A stretch of DNA of 64,000 nt. Origin: a virus. The position numbers were made by a program, and so were the translations under genes. Shown here piece by piece: positions 1-7,641 of the stretch (positions are counted from its first letter, which is position 1; each line of letters opens with the position of its first letter). The notes beneath the pieces are model-generated. The model was not told where the DNA came from. It saw only the letters and a program-made list of their open reading frames with translations, and ran no database searches. The stretch spans positions 1-64,000 of IMG/VR virus record IMGVR_UViG_3300035704_000006. One strand, written 5' to 3'.

Positions 1-95
1 GCCCCGCCCCGTAGGCACTGTGGGAGCTGCCCTGACCTGCGACGATGCCCATTCGGATTCCCCTGAGAATTCCGCCTGAGAATGCGGCCGATGAC

Positions 96-123
96 TTGAC
101 ACATACGCAAGTGCGAGTAATGT
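96..123 (+). promoter_or_regulatory. Candidate sigma70-type promoter for the leftmost rightward genes
   Basis: TTGACA at 96-101 is followed after 16 bases by TAATGT at 118-123, a good match to a vegetative bacterial promoter. It points at the small rightward genes that begin at 428. The 1-427 stretch otherwise holds no gene I can support. The assignment is by sequence match only. Confidence 0.5.
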
Positions 124-427
124 GGGAGTCCGGTAGTAAGGCACGGGTCAAGGGGCGCAAGCTCGCGGACACCGCCAAACCTGCCGCACGCAACTTGAGA
201 ACTACATAGCGAGCACAAGACAGGAACCAATCCATGCGGACGTTCCTGCACAGCGCATGCCGCTAGTTCCCGTAGCACGGCTCACCACCGGGCATGCGCG
301 CTAGGCTGGTCACCTCAGGTACTCAGTTACCACTGCACCCTCCGGCCGTCCCGATGGCGGCCAGGTGACCTGCCGATTGCCTCCAGTGCGATTCCGCAAG
401 TTCCGGAAGTTCCGCCAAAGGACACAC

Positions 428-547
428 ATGAGCATGACAACCGTTCTCCACTCCACCGGCCATCTCCTCAAGTGCGCACTGCACCTCCACTATTACTCCC
501 GCAGCACCCATCTCTACGCCTGGGCTACCAGGTTCTGCACCCGCTAG
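428..547 (+). CDS. Hypothetical small protein (39 aa)
   Basis: An ATG at 428 is preceded by CCGCCAAAGGACACAC, a degenerate copy of the phage's recurrent CCGGCAAAGGAAAG leader, so this start is preferred over an upstream in-frame ATG at 365. The product is a short basic protein rich in His, Leu and Ser with no recognised domain. A period-9 GTTCCGGAA-type repeat lies just upstream at 392-414. The leader-like ribosome site is the main support for its being a gene. Confidence 0.4.
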   Translation: MSMTTVLHSTGHLLKCALHLHYYSRSTHLYAWATRFCTR

Positions 548-599
548 CGCAACTCATCTCAAGTCAGCACAGCAACTAATCCCGGCAGAGGAGAGAAAG

Positions 600-761
600 A
601 TGACAATAATCGAACTAATAGATGCGCTTAAGCAGTATCAACACTCCACGCCTGAAGCCGATGTAATGCTCGTCAATGCCAATGGTCATGTGACCAGAAT
701 CACGGATGTCAGGTGGAATCTAGAGCTAAGAGAACCGATGATCATGCATGACACGAATTAG
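600..761 (+). CDS. Hypothetical small protein (53 aa)
   Basis: An ATG at 600 follows the leader AATCCCGGCAGAGG (578-591) and a purine-rich GAGAGAAAG ribosome site. The reading frame runs uninterrupted to TAG at 759-761. The protein begins MTIIELIDALKQY and contains an amphipathic N-terminal helix followed by a likely small beta region (VMLVNANGHVTRI). No family is recognised. It is the first of a series of plus-strand mini-genes that share this leader, which argues that it is expressed. Confidence 0.6.
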   Translation: MTIIELIDALKQYQHSTPEADVMLVNANGHVTRITDVRWNLELREPMIMHDTN

Positions 762-790
762 GAATATTCGTTAATCCGGTATCTGCATAG

Positions 791-822
791 GCGATCACAT
801 ACCTACTTTGACATGTGATCGC
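791..822 (+). terminator. Stem-loop just before a recurrent leader
   Basis: GCGATCACAT (791-800) pairs perfectly with ATGTGATCGC (813-822) around a 12-base loop. The leader AATCCCGGC starts six bases downstream. There is no T-run, so it may be a processing or stabilising hairpin, or an operator, and not a true terminator. Confidence 0.5.
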
Positions 823-855
823 TATGGAAATCCCGGCAAAAGGAAAAGGTCAGAC

Positions 856-1062
856 ATGCAATTCTCAGATAAAACCGAAGCGGTAAGGATTACGGCAGGA
901 CATTGGCACATAGAGGGTCGCTGCGCATTCAAGATGGGCCGTACTTGGAGTGTCAAGTTTGAGGGTTGCCAGGGAAACGGAACCGATAACCCGTGCGAAT
1001 CTGCGGTTTACCGGTCATCGCTTAGCATGGTTGAGAACTACATTTGGGGCCAGCGCTTCTAA
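856..1062 (+). CDS. Hypothetical small protein (68 aa)
   Basis: The start at 856 is chosen because it lies 13 bases after the AATCCCGGCAAAAGG leader. An in-frame ATG at 808 would place the leader inside the gene. The protein has three Cys (GRCAFKMG, EGCQGNG, NPCESAVY) and aromatic residues, suggesting a compact beta fold. No family is recognised. The gene sits behind the 791-822 stem-loop, so it probably heads its own transcript or processed segment. Confidence 0.55.
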   Translation: MQFSDKTEAVRITAGHWHIEGRCAFKMGRTWSVKFEGCQGNGTDNPCESAVYRSSLSMVENYIWGQRF

Positions 1063-1122
1063 GTCGATTGCAAGCAGGTCATCGGCAGTTCACATTCAAT
1101 CCCGGTAGGAAAAGAGCGCACC

Positions 1123-1365
1123 ATGAAGACAGACGATGCATATGCGGCAGAGCTGCTGAACATGATCAGGGAAGACATCGCGTCCGGCCAGGTCCCGGCG
1201 ACGGTGAGCACGTTCTCCGAGCTTCATGACTACGTAGATGCCAATGACTACATAATCCAGTCAAGCCTCTACTCACATCGCAACTGGTCAGATGACCGGG
1301 AGGAAACAATCAACCGCGTTACTGACCTCGTTGACGCTGCTCTCAAAGCCGGCATAAGGACCTGA
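1123..1365 (+). CDS. Hypothetical protein (80 aa), helical
   Basis: The start follows the leader variant CAATCCCGGTAGGAAAAG (1098-1115). The predicted protein is acidic and helical (AAELLNMIREDIASGQ; TINRVTDLVDAALKAG). Similar short acidic proteins with 'FSELHDYVDANDY'-type segments occur in other actinophages, by recollection. No function is known. The gene is followed three bases later by the next start. Confidence 0.65.
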   Translation: MKTDDAYAAELLNMIREDIASGQVPATVSTFSELHDYVDANDYIIQSSLYSHRNWSDDREETINRVTDLVDAALKAGIRT

Positions 1366-1368
1366 TCA

Positions 1369-1503
1369 ATGCTCTGGATAATCGGAAAGCTCCTGGCCGC
1401 CCTTGACCGGCGTAATGCCCGCGCGGATGCCCGTGACGAGATGCGAGACCGCGCCGACATGGAAGCATGGATGAACAATGCGCTAGACCTGATAGGGAGG
1501 TAA
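1369..1503 (+). CDS. Hypothetical small protein (44 aa)
   Basis: An ATG at 1369 has an AAGGA ribosome site in the 3' end of the preceding gene. The product is a short, highly charged helix (ALDRRNARADARDEMRD) with a hydrophobic N-terminus (MLWIIGKLLAAL), so it could bind the membrane or act as a coiled coil. It ends at the TAA that also carries the GGGAGG ribosome site of the next gene, so the two are translationally coupled. Confidence 0.5.
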   Translation: MLWIIGKLLAALDRRNARADARDEMRDRADMEAWMNNALDLIGR

Positions 1504-1507
1504 CAGC

Positions 1508-1714
1508 ATGAAATTCATTCTCACTGCCAAGCTCGGTAATGATGCGATGCAAGAGCATGATCATTCTGGTGAGGCCACCGGAGAGCCAAGCCGGGATGCT
1601 ATCTCAGACATGCTCCGCACCCTGGCCGGTGAAATAGACAGCAGCGATGCCCAGGCCGGGATAATCCGGGATTACAACGGCAACGACATCGGTACGTGGG
1701 CGATGTCAGGATGA
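1508..1714 (+). CDS. Hypothetical protein (68 aa)
   Basis: The start has a strong GGGAGG ribosome site at 1496-1501. The small acidic protein contains a helical segment (RDAISDMLRTLAGEI) and no recognised domain. Its TGA overlaps the ATG of the next gene (ATGA at 1711-1714), showing translational coupling. Confidence 0.6.
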   Translation: MKFILTAKLGNDAMQEHDHSGEATGEPSRDAISDMLRTLAGEIDSSDAQAGIIRDYNGNDIGTWAMSG

Positions 1715-1902
1715 ACATGGAATCCAAGCCGATGAAGGCGCACGAGCTAGGCAAGTACGTATGCGTTCCGGCATCCACTTGCCTGCACTCGCCGGACATC
1801 ACAATCCGGAGTGACGGCGTGTGGGTCAAGTCCGGAACTCTGTTCAGCAGCGCTCACCGCGATTGCTTCGATAAGCGGAAGGCAGATGACGATGTCAGCT
1901 AA
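1711..1902 (+). CDS. Hypothetical protein (63 aa)
   Basis: ATG at 1711 overlaps the preceding stop (ATGA), with AGG just before it. The product has paired Cys (YVCVPASTCL and a later DCFDKRK) that could bind a metal. No family is recognised. Its stop at 1900-1902 lies inside the start of the next gene. Confidence 0.5.
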   Translation: MNMESKPMKAHELGKYVCVPASTCLHSPDITIRSDGVWVKSGTLFSSAHRDCFDKRKADDDVS

Positions 1903-2146
1903 GCCCATGACCATCACCGGCGTTCATATCGTCACTATCGAGCGGCTGAGGCTGAGCAGTAACGGTAATCCCAGGTTTCTTGTGACCTCCAGCAACGGCA
2001 CGGTAGCGCAGACTCAGAGCGATGCTTCCCTGAATTACGGGATAGAAAACCGCAGCATCAGGGAAGCGCGGGATCTCACCGTCAAATTCAGCAGGGCAGG
2101 AAAGATAACCCGGCTGTGCGTCACCGGCACCAGTACTGAGGCCTGA
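1886..2146 (+). CDS. Hypothetical protein (84-86 aa)
   Basis: Two in-frame starts (1886 and 1892) follow GGAAGG at 1877-1882. The second has the better spacing, and the first is given as the outer limit. The sequence is beta-rich (ITGVHIVTIERLRL, NPRFLVTSSNGTVAQT, ITRLCVTGT), suggesting a small beta-barrel. No family is recognised. It overlaps the preceding gene by a few codons, which is typical of this operon. Confidence 0.55.
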   Translation: MTMSAKPMTITGVHIVTIERLRLSSNGNPRFLVTSSNGTVAQTQSDASLNYGIENRSIREARDLTVKFSRAGKITRLCVTGTSTEA

Positions 2147-2227
2147 ACCCTGATGCTCCTCTGTCCTTCATTCCCCCATCACGGAATGCCGGGCAGTGCA
2201 GTATCAGTCCAATCAAGGGAATATGAA

Positions 2228-2362
2228 ATGCCAGTGCCCAAGAATAACCGCATAGATGCTGACCAGGTCAGTTCATGGGATTGCGCAGTCTGCGGTGGAT
2301 TTCTTACCGATTCCCCGCGTGATGCTAATGATTGCGCTGTTAACGGCAATCACGATAGCTAG
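2228..2362 (+). CDS. Small Cys-containing protein (44 aa)
   Basis: ATG at 2228 follows CAATCAAGGGAATATGAA, a decayed form of the recurrent leader with a good AAGGGA ribosome site. The protein contains WDCAVCGGFLTD and a later DCAVNGNHD, a pattern consistent with a one-metal zinc knuckle. It may bind nucleic acid, but the size gives no firm function. Confidence 0.5.
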   Translation: MPVPKNNRIDADQVSSWDCAVCGGFLTDSPRDANDCAVNGNHDS

Positions 2363-2398
2363 ATCAGTCACACTCAATCCCGGCAAAAGAAGAGACTT

Positions 2399-2545
2399 AT
2401 GAAGAAATCCCGTTGTGTCTATTGCGGCAAAAGCAAATCTGTTACTAAGACGGGGAAAATCCGCAAGCATTACGTAACCGGCGGCCCAACTACTACATCA
2501 GCCGGCAAGCGCATAGTTTGCGGAGGTTCCGGCAGGATTGCATAA
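2399..2545 (+). CDS. Small zinc-ribbon-like protein (48 aa)
   Basis: ATG at 2399 follows a near-perfect leader (CAATCCCGGCAAAAG, 2375-2389). The basic protein has CVYCGKSK near the N-terminus, a central His (RKHYV) and a C-terminal RIVCGG, so it could form a small zinc-binding unit. The leader shares 25 identical bases with that of the next gene. No specific family is recognised. Confidence 0.6.
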   Translation: MKKSRCVYCGKSKSVTKTGKIRKHYVTGGPTTTSAGKRIVCGGSGRIA

Positions 2546-2593
2546 CTCGCAAGTATCAGTCACACTCAATCCCGGCAAAGGAAAGAGAGAATC

Positions 2594-3481
2594 ATGCCCA
2601 TCATCCGAGACGATGACGGTAAGCGATACAAAGTCGAGTACAGCGACAACGGAGGCATTCTCAGCCAATGGGAACACTGGACTCTCACGGAAAAGATTAA
2701 TGCTCTCCGGAGCTTGTTCGGAAAAGACGCTATCCGGTATGCCGACCGTTATAGGTGGGTACATGATTATCACTACCGGCCAGGGAGCCCAGGCGGTAAG
2801 TGGGAAGTAATCGAGACGTGCCCGGAAAGCATCGACTACAGCGAAGTTCATCCCGTACGCGGCGAGAACACCCGCGTATTCGTTGACCTCTCCCGCATCG
2901 GGAAGGGAGAGGACTACTACAGTCAGTCATCTACCCTCGACAGGTCAAACTTCCGGAGGCTGATAGCTGACTTCCCCGGAGAGTTCACTGCGGTCAGCTA
3001 TTCCAACGTGGATGCTCTCGGCGCGTACGTCGGTAACCTGGCAGTCAGCACCATAGATGTACTGAAAGGACTAGTCGACGATTACCCGGCTTATGACGAT
3101 GAAGACATGAGCCAGCTAGAGCACGATGAAATCTGCGAATCGTATGAGTACTCAGTAAGTGACATTACTTCCGGCCTCGACAGTGAGCATCAGGACATGT
3201 GGGAAGCTCTGTCAAGAGTAAAGCTCCCCGCGTATACCGCGAATGAGACAGACATTCCTGAGCGTGATGCTCAGCCTGATCTCTTCTGGGATGCCTATCA
3301 GTCCAACGGAGGCAACGACTATGCCGAGCATCGAGGCGTAGAAGTCGTCTGGGATCACAAAGCCATGGCGGCCGCTCTGACGCGCACCCTAGACGCCTAC
3401 TTCGCCCAGGTCCCTTCTGATCCTGATCAGCTCACCCTGTTCGCTGCGGACGCAAGCGCAAGCACAGGTGACCAGTCATGA
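2594..3481 (+). CDS. Hypothetical acidic protein (295 aa)
   Basis: ATG at 2594 follows the full leader CAATCCCGGCAAAGG (2567-2581). The product is acidic and aromatic-rich with no P-loop, HNH or nuclease signature that I can see. The N-terminal 60 residues (IIRDDDGKRYKVEYSDNGG) resemble a small beta domain, and the middle is rich in Asp, Glu and Tyr. It is coupled by an ATGA overlap to the next gene. The function is unknown. Confidence 0.75.
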   Translation: MPIIRDDDGKRYKVEYSDNGGILSQWEHWTLTEKINALRSLFGKDAIRYADRYRWVHDYHYRPGSPGGKWEVIETCPESIDYSEVHPVRGENTRVFVDLSRIGKGEDYYSQSSTLDRSNFRRLIADFPGEFTAVSYSNVDALGAYVGNLAVSTIDVLKGLVDDYPAYDDEDMSQLEHDEICESYEYSVSDITSGLDSEHQDMWEALSRVKLPAYTANETDIPERDAQPDLFWDAYQSNGGNDYAEHRGVEVVWDHKAMAAALTRTLDAYFAQVPSDPDQLTLFAADASASTGDQS

Positions 3482-3957
3482 GCGAATTCGTCGTGAAGCT
3501 CCGCCACGATAACGGCATAGTAAGCCTCCGCGTGCATTCACCTGATGCGATGTCTGCCATGGAAATGATCGCCAAAGCAGAGAATGCGCCCAGGTCGGCC
3601 GTGATCTCAGTCACCCCGTATCAGGCCTCCGATGACAAAATCACTCCGGCTGATGCCGGATGCTGGCTAGATGGCTCAGTGGGCTGGCATAACACCTACC
3701 GCGTTTGCTGGCGTGCCTTTGCCTACGGGTGGCTGGCAGACAATCCGGACGATAAGGCAGAGCTAGAGAAGACTATCTCCGCCTATCAGGGCGATTTTGA
3801 TCCTGACTCTGATGTGCCCGAGGTAATGCACGATGCCAGTAACGAGGCGACTGAGTACCTTCAGTCACTCGCCCCGGAGGACTACTACTTTGAATGGGAT
3901 GCCGGCGAACTCTGCCTTATCCACGTGAGTGAAAGTGAAAGTGAGCTGCCAGAATGA
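3478..3957 (+). CDS. Hypothetical protein (159 aa)
   Basis: Starts in an ATGA overlap with the preceding gene. The N-terminal 45 residues (VVKLRHDNGIVSLRV, AMSAMEMIAKAENAP, AVISVTPY) look like a small alpha/beta domain. The rest is acidic with many aromatics. No family is recognised. Its stop overlaps the next start (ATGA at 3954), so the three genes from 2594 to 4247 form one translationally coupled set. Confidence 0.7.
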   Translation: MSEFVVKLRHDNGIVSLRVHSPDAMSAMEMIAKAENAPRSAVISVTPYQASDDKITPADAGCWLDGSVGWHNTYRVCWRAFAYGWLADNPDDKAELEKTISAYQGDFDPDSDVPEVMHDASNEATEYLQSLAPEDYYFEWDAGELCLIHVSESESELPE

Positions 3958-4247
3958 CCCAGGACAACAGCATCCCCGTTCACCTTCAGTTCTGCCTGAC
4001 TGAGGAGAACATAGATATCACCGGTTCTCCCTATGCCGAGACAGACGCCACTGAAGTACGGCTCTGGCATGAGGACGCGACGAACATAGCCACTGTCCGC
4101 AAACTAAGCGACGCATCCGGACAGTGGGAGGCAGTCAGCAGCGATGAAGCTCGCTATGACGACCTTTCCGGTAATTCCTACGGATCCTGGCAGGATGCCA
4201 TGAATGCGATCCTTGACCGGACCATCTACGCGATTCCCTCGCACTAA
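3954..4247 (+). CDS. Hypothetical protein (97 aa)
   Basis: The last gene of the coupled trio. Beta-rich segments (VHLQFCLTEENIDI, EVRLWHEDATNIATVRKL) and an acidic composition are seen. No domain is recognised. It is followed by a 12-bp stem-loop and a new leader, so the transcript segment probably ends here. Confidence 0.65.
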   Translation: MTQDNSIPVHLQFCLTEENIDITGSPYAETDATEVRLWHEDATNIATVRKLSDASGQWEAVSSDEARYDDLSGNSYGSWQDAMNAILDRTIYAIPSH

Positions 4248-4266
4248 CAGGCCGCCGCTTGCCAGT

Positions 4267-4295
4267 GCGCCATCCTCTTTACGAGAGGATGGCGC
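4267..4295 (+). terminator. 12-bp perfect stem-loop before the DUF3631 gene
   Basis: GCGCCATCCTCT (4267-4278) pairs perfectly with AGAGGATGGCGC (4284-4295) around TTACG. It lies between the stop at 4247 and the leader at 4325. No T-run follows, so an RNA-processing or stability role is as likely as termination. Confidence 0.6.
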
Positions 4296-4347
4296 GCTAG
4301 CTCGTTACGGATACCCAGAACACTCAATCCCGGCAAAGGAAAGAGCA

Positions 4348-5493
4348 ATGACAGCAGAGCAGTACGATCCTGATCAGTCAGCTAAGGCGCCGGAAGATAC
4401 CGCCGGCGCCCAGGTACTCAATGAAGCCCAATCGCACATCGGGCGCTTCCTGGTATTCCCTCATGACGGATGCCTTCCTGTCGTCACATTGTGGTGCGCG
4501 GCTACCTGGATTCATCAGGTATTCCCGTCATTCGGCCGTCTCGCGCTGCTCTCCGATGAGCCAGGGTCAGGCAAGACAAAGGTTCAGCAGGTAATGATGC
4601 CCCTGTGCTGCCGGCCGGAAGACATCGTGGATCCGACCGGCCCGGTACTCGCGACGATGATCGATCAGATGCACCCGACCACGTTCCTTGACGAGACAGA
4701 CACAATCTGGACCGCCGGCGGTTCTGACAGTTCTAACCGGAAACTGCGGGCCATCCTGAATAAGGGATACAAGCGAGGGGGAACACTGCCGCGGAAAAAC
4801 GGGAAGACCTTCACGCGCGAATCTGTCTACGGGCCGGTGTGCTTCGCCGGCCTGGGCAACCTTCCCCGCACGATCATGACCAGGTCACTGGTTATCAGGA
4901 TGGAACCGCGCAAGCCAGGCCAGCTAACCGAGACCTACTACGATCGAAGCCATTCCCCCATGGGGGAAGCTCTGGGCAAAGCTCTCGGAGAATGGACGGC
5001 GACCATAGCGGAAGATGCTGAGGGGCACTGGCCGGAGATGCCCGACGGCATTACCGACCGCAAGCAGGAAATCAGCGAAGCTCTCCTGACGATTGCCGAC
5101 CTGGCCGGCGGCCACTGGCCAGCCACGGCACGCGCCGCGGTCAGAACCATTCTCCTCGATCAGTCGGAAGCTTCCGGCCCTACTCCCGCACAGCAGCTCC
5201 TCTCCGATGTGCGGGCAGTGTGGCCGCGCAGCATGCCGGCTGTCCACTCCCAGGATCTGGCGTCGCTGCTGACCTCTGACCAGACCATGGCATGGGGTTC
5301 TCTCTGGTCACCGGACAACGCGCAGAGAGAACTCTCGATGCTCTTGCGCTCCCTTTCCCCTGCTGTCTCGCCGGTCAAGGTCACGGTAGCGCGCAAGTCC
5401 CTGCAGGGTTACCGCCGGTCAGACTTCGCCGTTCACTGGCTGGCCGCCGATCGCCTCGAAGAGACAGGCACTAACGGAGATGATGACGAGTGA
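4348..5493 (+). CDS. DUF3631-family P-loop ATPase (381 aa)
   Basis: The start at 4348 is set by the full leader CAATCCCGGCAAAGG (4325-4339). An in-frame ATG at 4204 would lie inside the upstream gene. The protein has a Walker A motif (LLSDEPGSGKTK, about residue 70) and a Walker B-like TTFLDETDT, then an arginine-rich segment typical of AAA+ or helicase-like ATPases. The order and C-terminal helical part fit the DUF3631 family of actinobacterial plasmid and phage proteins, often assumed to be helicase-like or DNA-translocating. The substrate is unknown. It is coupled to the next gene by GTGA. Confidence 0.8.
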   Translation: MTAEQYDPDQSAKAPEDTAGAQVLNEAQSHIGRFLVFPHDGCLPVVTLWCAATWIHQVFPSFGRLALLSDEPGSGKTKVQQVMMPLCCRPEDIVDPTGPVLATMIDQMHPTTFLDETDTIWTAGGSDSSNRKLRAILNKGYKRGGTLPRKNGKTFTRESVYGPVCFAGLGNLPRTIMTRSLVIRMEPRKPGQLTETYYDRSHSPMGEALGKALGEWTATIAEDAEGHWPEMPDGITDRKQEISEALLTIADLAGGHWPATARAAVRTILLDQSEASGPTPAQQLLSDVRAVWPRSMPAVHSQDLASLLTSDQTMAWGSLWSPDNAQRELSMLLRSLSPAVSPVKVTVARKSLQGYRRSDFAVHWLAADRLEETGTNGDDDE

Positions 5494-5639
5494 CAATCAA
5501 GGTATCGGCCGGAGATACGGTAATAGTCCCCGGAGTTATGGGGCCTATTCCGGTCAAGGTCATGACAGTACATCAAGACGGCACTTTCACAAGTGATCTT
5601 AATTCCCGTATCTACCGGATTAGCCAGATTCTCAAATAG
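5490..5639 (+). CDS. Small beta-rich protein (49 aa)
   Basis: GTG at 5490 overlaps the stop of the ATPase gene (GTGA). The frame runs to TAG at 5637-5639. The protein (MTIKVSAGDTVIVPG... KVMTVHQDG) looks like a tiny SH3- or OB-like beta-barrel. A partner role for the ATPase is possible but is inferred only from the overlap. Confidence 0.55.
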   Translation: MTIKVSAGDTVIVPGVMGPIPVKVMTVHQDGTFTSDLNSRIYRISQILK

Positions 5640-5652
5640 TAACTCGCCGTAG

Positions 5653-5693
5653 GCCAGCGCGCGGCGCCCAGGTGAAGGGCGCCGCGCGCTGGC
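5653..5693 (+). terminator. 17-bp perfect stem-loop
   Basis: The two arms at 5653-5669 and 5677-5693 are perfectly complementary over 17 bp (arm GCCAGCGCGCGGCGCCC) with a 7-base loop. It follows the stop at 5639 and precedes the leader at 5712. This is the strongest hairpin of the plus-strand block. Confidence 0.65.
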
Positions 5694-5739
5694 TCATTAC
5701 GAGCAATCACTCAATCCCGGCAAAGGAAAGAGCAATATC

Positions 5740-6273
5740 ATGACAATCACTCAGTGCGGAGTTCCGGCAATTCCGCAAGTTCCGGATGCTAGCGCAGTAC
5801 GCGAGGAGATAGCCGCTTACATGGAATCCTCGCCCGCTCGTGAGGCTGTCACCCGCGAGTACTACCGGGCGAGAAAATCTGGCTGGTCTCCGGTGGCCGC
5901 TATGGAAGCGGCACGCGGTTACATCGCCCTGCGACACGCGGAAATTCAGGGACACGTGACGATCGCCTGGGTTACCGATGAAGCCTTCGACCTGGGCAAC
6001 TTCACGGACATTCCTGAGCTTGAGCGTGAGACGAGAGAAAACCTTGCGGACGGAACATGGTCAGCAGATGTCTGCGAGGTCTTCAGGGGCGAGATGGACG
6101 GCAATACGGCCTATCCCTTCCGCAACGCCGTACCTGATGCTTCGCTCTGCGGCATCGTCACCGGGTGCAGCGCATCAGATGAGACCTACCGCCGGTCAGT
6201 CGCCGCAGACCTGGCCGCCGACCTGGGCATCATTGATCTCTCCGACTACTCGCACCCTCGGCTCAAGCGGTAA
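5740..6273 (+). CDS. Hypothetical protein (177 aa)
   Basis: Starts after a full leader (CAATCCCGGCAAAGG, 5712-5726). The N-terminus contains VPAIPQVPDA, encoded by a copy of the period-9 GTTCCGGAA-type repeat (5761-5786). The rest is helical and acidic (REEIAAYMESSPAREAV, AAMEAARGYIALRHAE). No family is recognised. It is the last rightward gene before the AT-rich gap and is followed by a stem-loop. Confidence 0.65.
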   Translation: MTITQCGVPAIPQVPDASAVREEIAAYMESSPAREAVTREYYRARKSGWSPVAAMEAARGYIALRHAEIQGHVTIAWVTDEAFDLGNFTDIPELERETRENLADGTWSADVCEVFRGEMDGNTAYPFRNAVPDASLCGIVTGCSASDETYRRSVAADLAADLGIIDLSDYSHPRLKR

Positions 6274-6279
6274 CCCGCG

Positions 6280-6316
6280 CTGGCCAGGTATCCCCTCCCC
6301 TGAGGTACCTGGCCAG
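6280..6316 (+). terminator. Stem-loop ending the rightward operon
   Basis: CTGGCCAGGTA (6280-6290) pairs with TACCTGGCCAG (6306-6316) around a 15-base loop, seven bases after the stop at 6273. The position at the end of the last plus-strand gene suggests a terminator, although no T-run follows. Confidence 0.55.
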
Positions 6317-7034
6317 CCCAGCCCGGCCAGCCCGGTCACCTGGAAGGGATAAGAGCCGTCCTGTCCGAACTGCCCGATATAGTCCGATATGTCCGTTTAC
6401 TTCTTAAAAAGCGCCGCGCACCCTGGGATTTTAACCCTCGCGGGAATTAATAGTTTTAGAACTCCAAGATTATATTAATTTAATTAATTAAGCTCAACAA
6501 TAAAATGCGTGACTTAGAGGGTTTTCGCCGCTAGATTTCACTGCATCATAATATCCAGCAGATGCCTGCTGACATAATCGGTTTTCAGCAATATTACATG
6601 CCCGCATGATAGTAACGCTATACGGCCATGCCTGAGCACGCCTTAATTAAAAGATTATGGCGTATTTGTTCTCCCGCTGCCACGTGCATGCTGTTCGCCT
6701 GTAATACTCTGATGCAGGACTATGCATGTGTGATGCTACCATAAGCTAGTAAGCATAAATGCTATCTGCCAGCGCTAGTGCAGGTTTTGCACATGAGTTA
6801 TCTTATTTTTACAGCGCTAGCGCTCCGGAGTCCTTCCAGAGGGATCTCCTGAGAGCACTGGCACTGTTGCCTTTATGTAAAAGCATGCTTACGCTGATCA
6901 GTAAATAGCGCTCCGGAGTCCCTTTCGGAGAAAACCCTCCCCTCGTTTACTTCCGGGCAGGCGAAAGGGGCGGGAGATATCTCCCGCCCCTCCGGCGAGG
7001 CGCCGCGTCTTTCCAGTGCTCCTGGAGCTTACTG
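6317..7034. other. AT-rich gene-free region with repeats (possible replication origin)
   Basis: About 700 bases between converging operons, markedly richer in A and T than the rest, with TTAATTAA-type words at 6477-6490 and 6642-6650. A 16-bp direct repeat TAGCGCTCCGGAGTCC occurs at 6818-6833 and 6906-6921. Small inverted repeats (TAGCGCTA, CTAGTGCAG/TTTTGCAC) are present. A perfect 26-bp palindrome at 6966-6991 lies just past the stop of the leftward 7035 gene and may terminate it. No convincing reading frame is seen. An AT-rich repeat-bearing gap suits a replication origin or control region, but this is inference. Confidence 0.5.
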
Positions 7035-7247
7035 TTACCTCCGGTCAGGAGGCACCCGGATTCCCGGCGATCCCAGGTCAGGTACCTGGCTCTTGTTGGG
7101 CACCGTATACACGCCCAGGGCGGTCAGGATCGCGATCACGATGCTCACCCAGTGCTCCTGGGCCAGGCCCAGTGCGGACGCCACGGTCACGGCCAGGCCG
7201 ATGACGGCGATGACCGACTTGGCGTACTGAGCGGGAGTCTTCTTCAT
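7035..7247 (-). CDS. Holin-like small membrane protein (70 aa)
   Basis: Two hydrophobic segments (about residues 10-29 and 34-50) are separated by a short polar turn, followed by GVYTVPN and a polar tail. This organisation matches two-TM holin-like proteins of actinophages, whose second helix typically ends in a 'GVYAVPN'-like motif. Such proteins make holes in the inner membrane so endolysin can reach the wall. The GH25 endolysin lies about 1.1 kb upstream on the same strand. A GGAGAAGAG ribosome site precedes ATG 7247. The holin role is inferred from topology and context. Confidence 0.65.
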   Translation of the reverse strand: MKKTPAQYAKSVIAVIGLAVTVASALGLAQEHWVSIVIAILTALGVYTVPNKSQVPDLGSPGIRVPPDRR

Positions 7248-7287
7248 CTCTTCTCCTCCTTTCTTTCCTGCTTTCTGCTTCTGCTTC

Positions 7288-7641
7288 TCAGTTACGGCCG
7301 ATGATGCGGAGCACGACGGCGCCGGAGACGGAGCACAGGCCCCTGATCACGTCGCCGCTGCCCATCGGCAGGCCGTCCGGCCCGGCGTCGAACACGGTCA
7401 CGACGCCGTTCGCTGCCACCGGCTCAGCGTTCGCCATCTCGTTTCCGGTGGCGTCGGCCGCTCCGGCGAGCCCGTGCCACAGCGAGACCGTGACCGCCGC
7501 CGTAGTGGTGTTAGTGGCGATGATCCGGGAGATGAAGGCATTGTCCCCTCCCGCGGTCACCAGCACGGCGGCCGACCCGGCCGGCTGCCCCTCGTAGATG
7601 TCCCCGGTCGACCCGAAGTCCCCGTCGAAGAACGCGCTCAT
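7288..7641 (-). CDS. Head-decoration-like beta-sandwich protein (117 aa)
   Basis: The pattern is a beta-rich single domain with 'IIATNTTTAAVTVSLWHG' followed by 'SGDVIRGLCS..GAVVLRIIGRN'. It closely resembles the 53955-54308 protein next to the capsid gene and similar phage decoration or minor virion proteins ('IIVTNTT...TVTL...GDTIRG...ITISG'). It is coupled by ATGA to the upstream gene. Its place beside the lysis genes, far from the head module, is odd; it may decorate another virion part. Confidence 0.6.
   Translation of the reverse strand: MSAFFDGDFGSTGDIYEGQPAGSAAVLVTAGGDNAFISRIIATNTTTAAVTVSLWHGLAGAADATGNEMANAEPVAANGVVTVFDAGPDGLPMGSGDVIRGLCSVSGAVVLRIIGRN

Noticed and set aside
806-812. 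TTGACA at the end of the 791-822 stem-loop as a promoter
   Set aside because: No -10 box at a usable distance; the bases are better explained by the hairpin.
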